A DNA stretch of 64,000 bases from Pelotomaculum sp. PtaU1.Bin035 (lineage in GTDB: Bacteria > Bacillota > Desulfotomaculia > Desulfotomaculales > Pelotomaculaceae). Position numbers and translations under genes: made by a program. The first letter of the stretch is position 1. Each line of letters begins with the position of its first letter. The stretch lies in contig MVRN01000033.1 of NCBI GenBank assembly GCA_002067965.1, positions 21,991 through 85,990 of the forward strand, written 5' to 3'. A model generated the notes under the pieces. It was given only the letters and a program-made list of their open reading frames with translations. It was not told the origin of the DNA and made no database searches. Positions 59,063 to 64,000 of this stretch are shown here, piece by piece.

Positions 59063-59956
59063 ATGCAGCCAAATCTTGGAGGGATTACGATTGCCGTTGT
59101 CGGAGGCGATGCCAGGTATCTCGTTATGATCGAGGAACTTCTTGCATCAGACGCCAGGGTAAATGTCATGGGGTTACCTGTGAAAAGCGGGAGTGCCGGA
59201 GTGACCCTTTGTACGGGTTTAGAAGAATGCCTGGCAGGTGTTAAGGCGGTTATCCTGCCTATTCTTGGCATTGATGAAAAGGGTTTTTTACATTGTTTGC
59301 TTTCCGAACAATCTATGGCCCTTTCCGAAGAAATAATGGCGCAACTGCCAGTCGACGCTTTTGTTTTTACCGGGCTTGCCGGTTCACTACTGAAACAGAT
59401 GACTTCCCGATTGGATATTCGCCTCATTGAATTGATGAAATTAGATGACGTGGCAATATTTAATTCAATTCCTTCGGCGGAAGGCGTTGTTCAGATGGCG
59501 ATGGAAATATTGCCGGTTACTATTCACGGCAGTTCAGCTTATGTTTTAGGTTTTGGCCGGACAGGAAAGACACTGGCCCGTTTATTAGACGCAATGGGGG
59601 CACAAACCAGGGTTGTTGCCAGAAAATCTGCAGATTTGGCCCGAATTTCCGAGATGAACCTTATTCCCGTTTCTTTCCATAATATTGCCGGTTGCCTGGG
59701 TGAAGCAGATGTAATTTTTAATACAATCCCTGCACCGGTATTGACTGCAGAGGTTTTAACCAGGGTACCCCCTGAGGCGGTAATCATTGATATGGCCTCA
59801 GACCCGGGCGGAACTGATTTTCAGGCAGCGGAGCGTTTAGGAATTAAAGCTGTCCTTGCGCCAAGCCTTCCGGGCAGGGTCGCGCCTAAAACAGCAGGCA
59901 GGATTTTGGCGCAGGCTATCATTAGAATTCTGACAGAGGGGACGGCCGGCAGTTAA
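59063..59956 (+). CDS. dpaA: dipicolinate synthase subunit A
   Basis: Dehydrogenase-like protein of 297 residues, also called SpoVFA, that makes dipicolinate from dihydrodipicolinate in the mother cell. VVGGDARYLVMIEEL is the N-terminal domain and VLGFGRTGKTLARLL the NAD-binding fold. ATG 59063 is chosen because GAGGGGG is upstream, and homology begins near ITIAVVGGDAR; an ATG at 59018 has no ribosome site. Sporulation-sigma control is expected, though no consensus box was confirmed. Confidence 0.9.
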   Translation: MQPNLGGITIAVVGGDARYLVMIEELLASDARVNVMGLPVKSGSAGVTLCTGLEECLAGVKAVILPILGIDEKGFLHCLLSEQSMALSEEIMAQLPVDAFVFTGLAGSLLKQMTSRLDIRLIELMKLDDVAIFNSIPSAEGVVQMAMEILPVTIHGSSAYVLGFGRTGKTLARLLDAMGAQTRVVARKSADLARISEMNLIPVSFHNIAGCLGEADVIFNTIPAPVLTAEVLTRVPPEAVIIDMASDPGGTDFQAAERLGIKAVLAPSLPGRVAPKTAGRILAQAIIRILTEGTAGS

Positions 59957-59985
59957 TTGGGCTTTTGGTAACGGAGGTGCTTTCG

Positions 59986-60570
59986 ATGCGTTTGCAAGGA
60001 GTCAGGGTTGGTTTTGCCTTGACTGGCTCTCATTGCTGTCTTAATGATGTGATACCGCAGTTGCGCAATTTAGTTAATGAAGGTGCGGCAGTGTTTTCGA
60101 TTATAAGTGATGCAGTCAATGCTATCGATACCAGATACGGCGCCAGCCAGCAATGGAAGAAAATGATTGAGGAGATTACTGGCAGGGAGATTGTATCAAC
60201 CATAGTCGGCGCTGAATCTATCGGTCCTCAGAAACTTCTGGACATTGTAATCGTTGCCCCCTGTACAGGGAACACATTAGCAAAACTAGCCAACGGGATT
60301 ACTGACAGCCCTGTATTAATGGCCGTTAAAGCTCAATTAAGAAACCAGCGTCCGGTAGTACTGGCTGTTTCAACCAACGATGGACTTAGCATAAATGCGA
60401 AGAATATTGGATTGCTGCTTAACATGAAAAACATTTATATGGTTCCTTTCGGGCAGGATAATCCGGCCGGAAAGCCGAATTCTTTAGTGGCCAAATGGGA
60501 TTTAATTATAGATACAATACTGGAGGCAAGAGAAGGTAAACAGTATCAACCCTTATTGGTTATGCATTAG
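59986..60570 (+). CDS. dpaB: dipicolinate synthase subunit B
   Basis: Flavoprotein-fold protein of 194 residues (SpoVFB). VGFALTGSHCCLNDVIPQL and IVAPCTGNTLAKLANGITDSPVLMA are hallmarks. It pairs with DpaA to make dipicolinic acid for spore cores. ATG 59986 is chosen with CGGAGGTG at good spacing over an upstream in-frame GTG. It lies 30 bases after dpaA. Confidence 0.94.
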   Translation: MRLQGVRVGFALTGSHCCLNDVIPQLRNLVNEGAAVFSIISDAVNAIDTRYGASQQWKKMIEEITGREIVSTIVGAESIGPQKLLDIVIVAPCTGNTLAKLANGITDSPVLMAVKAQLRNQRPVVLAVSTNDGLSINAKNIGLLLNMKNIYMVPFGQDNPAGKPNSLVAKWDLIIDTILEAREGKQYQPLLVMH

Positions 60571-60639
60571 AAATAACAATATATATATATATATTATATA
60601 TAATTAAGTAATAATATGATATTGTGGGGGGGTTATTTT

Positions 60640-61659
60640 TTGAAACAGTACAAAGTAGTTGTTGTCGGAGCTAGTGGAGCGGTAGGGCAGGAGATCCTGA
60701 AAATACTGGATGAGCGCAATTTTCCTGTAGGGGATTTGAAACTTTGCGCTACTTCCCGGTCTGCAGGCAAACAGTTACTCTTTAAGGGAAAATCCTATAA
60801 CGTGGAAGTAACAACTCCAGATTCATTTAATGGAGCTGATATCGTCTTTTTTGCCGGAGGGGCGGCAAGTAAAGAATTTGGACCGGCGGCTGTTGAACGG
60901 GGAGCTGTGATAATTGACAACAGCAGCAATTTTAGAATGAATCCCGCAGTACCACTGGTGGTTCCCGAGGTTAACCCGGAAGATGTAAAATGGCATAAAG
61001 GGATCATAGCTAATCCTAATTGTTCGACCATTATAGCAGTGGTTGCATTAAAGCCGATCCATGATGCAGCGAAGATAAAAAGGGTAGTGGTATCAACTTA
61101 CCAGGCTGTATCGGGTGCTGGTTTAGAAGCTATTGATGAATTGACTGCTCAGACTAAGGCTGTTTTAAGGAATGACACGATCATACCTGAAGTTTTTCCC
61201 TATCAGATTGCTTTTAATTTGATCCCGCACATTGATGTTTTCATGGACATGGACTACACAAAGGAAGAGTGGAAGATGGTTAAAGAGAACCAGAAGATAC
61301 TGCACGACGATTCAATAGCGATTACCGCTACAACTGTTCGAGTACCGGTATACCGCAGCCACTCTGAATCTATAAACATAGAAACCGAGAGAAAAATTAC
61401 TGCGTCAGAAGCAAGGTGTCTATTTGAAAAATCTCCCGGTCTAGTGGTGGTCGACGACCCCGCAGCTAAAAAATATCCTATGCCTTTATTCGCTTCCAAC
61501 CGCGACGAGGTCTTTGTCGGACGGATCAGAGAAGATAATTCTATTTCTAACGGTCTGAATATTTGGGTGGCGGCAGATCAAATCCGGAAAGGCGCGGCCA
61601 CCAACGCGATCCAAATCGCCGAACTGGTCATTCAATATGGGTGTTTACCGAATAAGTAG
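60640..61659 (+). CDS. asd: aspartate-semialdehyde dehydrogenase
   Basis: NADP enzyme of 339 residues that reduces aspartyl phosphate. VVGASGAVGQEILKIL binds NADP, the nucleophile is Cys128 in ANPNCSTI, and the active-site region continues with STYQAVSGAG. TTG 60640 is preferred over ATG 60616 because GGGGGGG lies 7 bases before it. Upstream, an AT-dinucleotide run lies at about 60577-60600. Confidence 0.94.
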   Translation: MKQYKVVVVGASGAVGQEILKILDERNFPVGDLKLCATSRSAGKQLLFKGKSYNVEVTTPDSFNGADIVFFAGGAASKEFGPAAVERGAVIIDNSSNFRMNPAVPLVVPEVNPEDVKWHKGIIANPNCSTIIAVVALKPIHDAAKIKRVVVSTYQAVSGAGLEAIDELTAQTKAVLRNDTIIPEVFPYQIAFNLIPHIDVFMDMDYTKEEWKMVKENQKILHDDSIAITATTVRVPVYRSHSESINIETERKITASEARCLFEKSPGLVVVDDPAAKKYPMPLFASNRDEVFVGRIREDNSISNGLNIWVAADQIRKGAATNAIQIAELVIQYGCLPNK

Positions 61660-61687
61660 TGGCGTACGGCATTAGAAAGGAGCCGGT

Positions 61688-62911
61688 ATGAAGTTTGTTG
61701 TTCAGAAGTTCGGCGGCACGTCCCTGGTTGACGAAGAAATGCGCAGGAAGGTTGCCGCCAGGGCGGTGGAAACAAAGCAAGAAGGTTATTTCCCTGTTGT
61801 AGTTGTTAGCGCTATTGGACGCTTGGGTGAGCCTTATGCAACTGATACACTCCTTTCATATGCCGGCTGTAATAAAGAACTTTCGCCTCGCGAATCCGAC
61901 CTCCTGATGTCCTGCGGGGAAATAATTTCCGGAGTCGTGATGGCAGCTACTATCCAGAAGTTGGGCCACCCGGCCATTTTCCTGACAGGCGGGCAGGCAG
62001 GCATAATTACGGATAACGGGTATAACAATGCCAGGATTTTAAAAGTCGACCCGCAATTTGTCATTAAACATGCCCAAGAGGGGAAAATTGTAGTTGTCGC
62101 AGGATTTCAGGGGATTACCAAGGAAGGCGAGATTACAACCCTCGGCAGGGGCGGCAGTGATACTACTGCGGCGGCACTCGGTGTCGCGTTGGAGGCATCG
62201 TGCGTAGACATTTACACCGATGTTGAAGGGATAATGACTGCGGACCCGCGTATTGTTTCAGACGCAAGACCTTTGGGTACAGTAACCTATAACGAAATCT
62301 GCCAGCTTGCTCACGAAGGCGCCAAAGTAATTCACCCCCGGGCAGTAGAAATTGCCATGCAAAAAGATATCCCCATAAGGATAAAATGTACTTTCAGCGA
62401 TGCTCCAGGTACCCTGGTGACTAAGCATAGTGAAGTATATAGGAGTACCATTGACATAACCAGAGATCGTATAATTACCGGCATTACTCATATTCCTGAT
62501 ATTACAAGGATAAAAGTTTCCACAAAAGACAATCTAGACGTGCCGGTTTTTCAGAGTAAGTTATTTAAGGCCCTGGCACTGGCCGGAATTAGTTTGGATT
62601 TTATAAACGTCCAGCCTGAATCAGTCCACTTTACGGTAAAAAGCTCAGTTGCAGCCAGGGCTAAACAGATTCTTGAAAACATGGATATTAACCCCGAAAT
62701 TTTGCCCGGTTGTGCCAAGGTGGCGGTTGTTGGAGCCGGTATGACCGGCGTCCCAGGTATTATGGCTAAGATTATCGAAGCGCTATCAGAAGAAAAAGTT
62801 CAGATTTTACAATCTGCTGATTCTTATACAACGATTTGGATTCTCGTAAAAAAAGAAGATACAGAAAGAAGCATTCGCGTCCTGCACCGGCAATTTAAGC
62901 CGAGTGAGTAA
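61688..62911 (+). CDS. dapG: aspartate kinase (DapG-type)
   Basis: Enzyme of 407 residues that phosphorylates aspartate, committing it to lysine, DAP and threonine. VQKFGGTSLVD is the N-terminal lysine motif and TTLGRGGSDTTAAAL the nucleotide-binding loop. Two ACT domains follow in the C-terminal 150 residues and should bind a regulatory ligand; the identity (lysine or DAP) is not certain. AAAGGAG precedes the ATG. Confidence 0.95.
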   Translation: MKFVVQKFGGTSLVDEEMRRKVAARAVETKQEGYFPVVVVSAIGRLGEPYATDTLLSYAGCNKELSPRESDLLMSCGEIISGVVMAATIQKLGHPAIFLTGGQAGIITDNGYNNARILKVDPQFVIKHAQEGKIVVVAGFQGITKEGEITTLGRGGSDTTAAALGVALEASCVDIYTDVEGIMTADPRIVSDARPLGTVTYNEICQLAHEGAKVIHPRAVEIAMQKDIPIRIKCTFSDAPGTLVTKHSEVYRSTIDITRDRIITGITHIPDITRIKVSTKDNLDVPVFQSKLFKALALAGISLDFINVQPESVHFTVKSSVAARAKQILENMDINPEILPGCAKVAVVGAGMTGVPGIMAKIIEALSEEKVQILQSADSYTTIWILVKKEDTERSIRVLHRQFKPSE

Positions 62912-62932
62912 TATATTAAGAAGGTGAAAGAA

Positions 62933-63817
62933 TTGATTAACGATTTTGGGCGTGTTATCACCGCCATGGTTACCCCTTTTAATAAAGATTTAACGATAAA
63001 TTTCAAACAGGCTAGAAAACTGGCTCGCCACTTGGTTCAGTCCGGCTCGGACGGGTTGGTGATAGCCGGTACGACTGGTGAGTCTCCAACACTAAGCAAG
63101 GAAGAAAAAATCGGGCTGTTTAACGCAATTGTTGAAGAAGTGGGGGGGGAAGCTGCTGTTATTGCCGGTACGGGCAGTTACTCTACTCAAGAAAGCATCA
63201 ACCTGACCCAAGCTGCTCAAAAAGCGGGAGTCGACGCGGTAATGCTGGTTGCGCCCTACTATAACAAACCGTCTCAAGAAGGGTTATTCCAGCATTTCAA
63301 AGCAGTGGCTGAAAGTACTGATCTGCCGATTATACTCTACAATATACCGGGCAGGACCTCAGTAAATATATTGCCTCAGACAGTGGTAAGGCTCGCGCGG
63401 GTAAGCAATATTGTAGCGATTAAGGAAGCGAGTGGAAGTATGGATCAGGTAAGCGAGCTTAAGCTCTCTCTTCCCGACCATTTTGCAATTTATTGTGGAG
63501 ACGATTCATTGACCCTTCCTATCCTGGCGCTTGGTGGTAAAGGAGTAATCAGCGTGGCTTCTCACCTAGCGGGTGCGCGCATTAAAGAAATGATTAACGC
63601 TTACACCTCCGGTAACAATACATTAGCCACAAAAATTCACCTGGAACTTATCCCTATCTTTAAAGGAATGTTCATTACCACCAACCCGGCGCCGGTGAAG
63701 GCTGCACTGAGCTTAACAGGCCTGCAGGTGGGTGGACTGCGACCCCCTCTGGTGGAAGTCACCTCGGATGAGGAAAATAGCATTAAAGCCGTACTAAAAA
63801 ATATGAAATTGCTGTAA
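62933..63817 (+). CDS. dapA: 4-hydroxy-tetrahydrodipicolinate synthase
   Basis: TIM-barrel aldolase of 294 residues that condenses pyruvate with aspartate semialdehyde. Lys164 (VAIKEASG) forms the Schiff base, and Tyr136 (LYNIPGRT) is the proton-shuttle residue. [10 protein letters not shown] is the early active-site motif. TTG 62933 is preferred over GTG 62924 since AGAAGGTG then has normal spacing. Confidence 0.95.
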   Translation: MINDFGRVITAMVTPFNKDLTINFKQARKLARHLVQSGSDGLVIAGTTGESPTLSKEEKIGLFNAIVEEVGGEAAVIAGTGSYSTQESINLTQAAQKAGVDAVMLVAPYYNKPSQEGLFQHFKAVAESTDLPIILYNIPGRTSVNILPQTVVRLARVSNIVAIKEASGSMDQVSELKLSLPDHFAIYCGDDSLTLPILALGGKGVISVASHLAGARIKEMINAYTSGNNTLATKIHLELIPIFKGMFITTNPAPVKAALSLTGLQVGGLRPPLVEVTSDEENSIKAVLKNMKLL

Positions 63818-63951
63818 TATGTTGGTTATTTTCAGGAAATTCAGTGGCTGCGGAGGTAAGATTCCACGGCTATAATTTTTGGGGAGGTTCAAATAGCTTG
63901 TTCCATATTATAAAATAAAGTATAATCCTATTTTTGACACTTGTAGAAGAG
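63818..63951. other. downstream spacer after dapA
   Basis: A+T-rich 134 bases without a supported gene. A TTGACA-like box lies at about 63934-63939 close to the palindrome. It may drive a gene beyond the window. Confidence 0.3.
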
Positions 63952-63997
63952 CAAAAGCTTGAAAATCCTTGTAAATACAAGGGGTTTCAAGCTTTTG
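63952..63997. terminator. palindromic terminator-like hairpin at the window end
   Basis: CAAAAGCTTGAAA (63952-63964) is the reverse complement of TTTCAAGCTTTTG (63985-63997), with an inner stem CCTTG/CAAGG. It is 135 bases after dapA. The following sequence is cut by the window edge, so the U-tract cannot be checked fully. Confidence 0.5.
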
Positions 63998-64000
63998 TCA

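Overview
The window reads as a chromosomal segment of an anaerobic, endospore-forming Firmicute, most likely from the Desulfotomaculum/Pelotomaculum side of the Peptococcaceae. This assignment is inferred from gene content and order and was not tested by a database search. The evidence is sporulation genes (gerW, a YtvI-like gene, ymxH, dpaAB), a BadF-type acyl-CoA dehydratase activator system, hslVU-codY, a GEMM-I c-di-GMP riboswitch, frequent GTG/TTG starts with strong AGGAGG-type ribosome sites, and nearly all genes on the + strand.

Layout. 0.1-9.4 kb: a 2-hydroxyacyl-CoA dehydratase-type activation pair, a TrpB2-type tryptophan synthase beta chain, lysA, a CBS/CCA-transferase-like protein whose DHH module seems internally deleted, an M50 protease and trpS. 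9.5-19.2 kb is the accessory part: a DUF2953 protein, a decayed nucleotidyltransferase, a SIR2-like protein, recQ, ku, a split ligD (ligase and polymerase as separate genes with a cysteine desulfurase-like gene between them), a minus-strand relic of a YcdB/YcdC-type protein, a c-di-GMP riboswitch in front of a tiny membrane protein, and gerW. 19.4-31.4 kb: dprA-topA-trmFO-xerC-hslVU-codY, then rpsB-tsf-pyrH-frr followed by a PASTA-like mini-protein and a 56-residue ferredoxin. 31.5-40.6 kb: uppS-cdsA-(ytvI-like)-dxr-rseP-ispG-proS and an MGDG/UgtP-type glycosyltransferase. 40.6-52.6 kb: rimP-nusA-rnpM-L7Ae-infB-rbfA-nrnA-truB-ribF, a small gene pair, rpsO and pnp. 52.9-58.0 kb: an M16 peptidase, dut, a small membrane protein, ymxH, and a proteostasis cluster (two minus-strand Hsp20 genes flanking a plus-strand ClpP-fold SDH-type protease). 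58.2-63.8 kb: dapB-dpaA-dpaB-asd-dapG-dapA, linking diaminopimelate/lysine synthesis with spore dipicolinate.

Most of the window is conserved housekeeping and sporulation sequence. The regions most worth a second look are the DNA-end-joining island with its gene relics, the riboswitch with two mutually exclusive downstream stems, the in-frame loss of the DHH catalytic core at 5670, and the Hsp20/SDH-protease cluster. I did not find a clearly new multi-gene system. No tRNA, rRNA, CRISPR array or intact insertion sequence was recognised.
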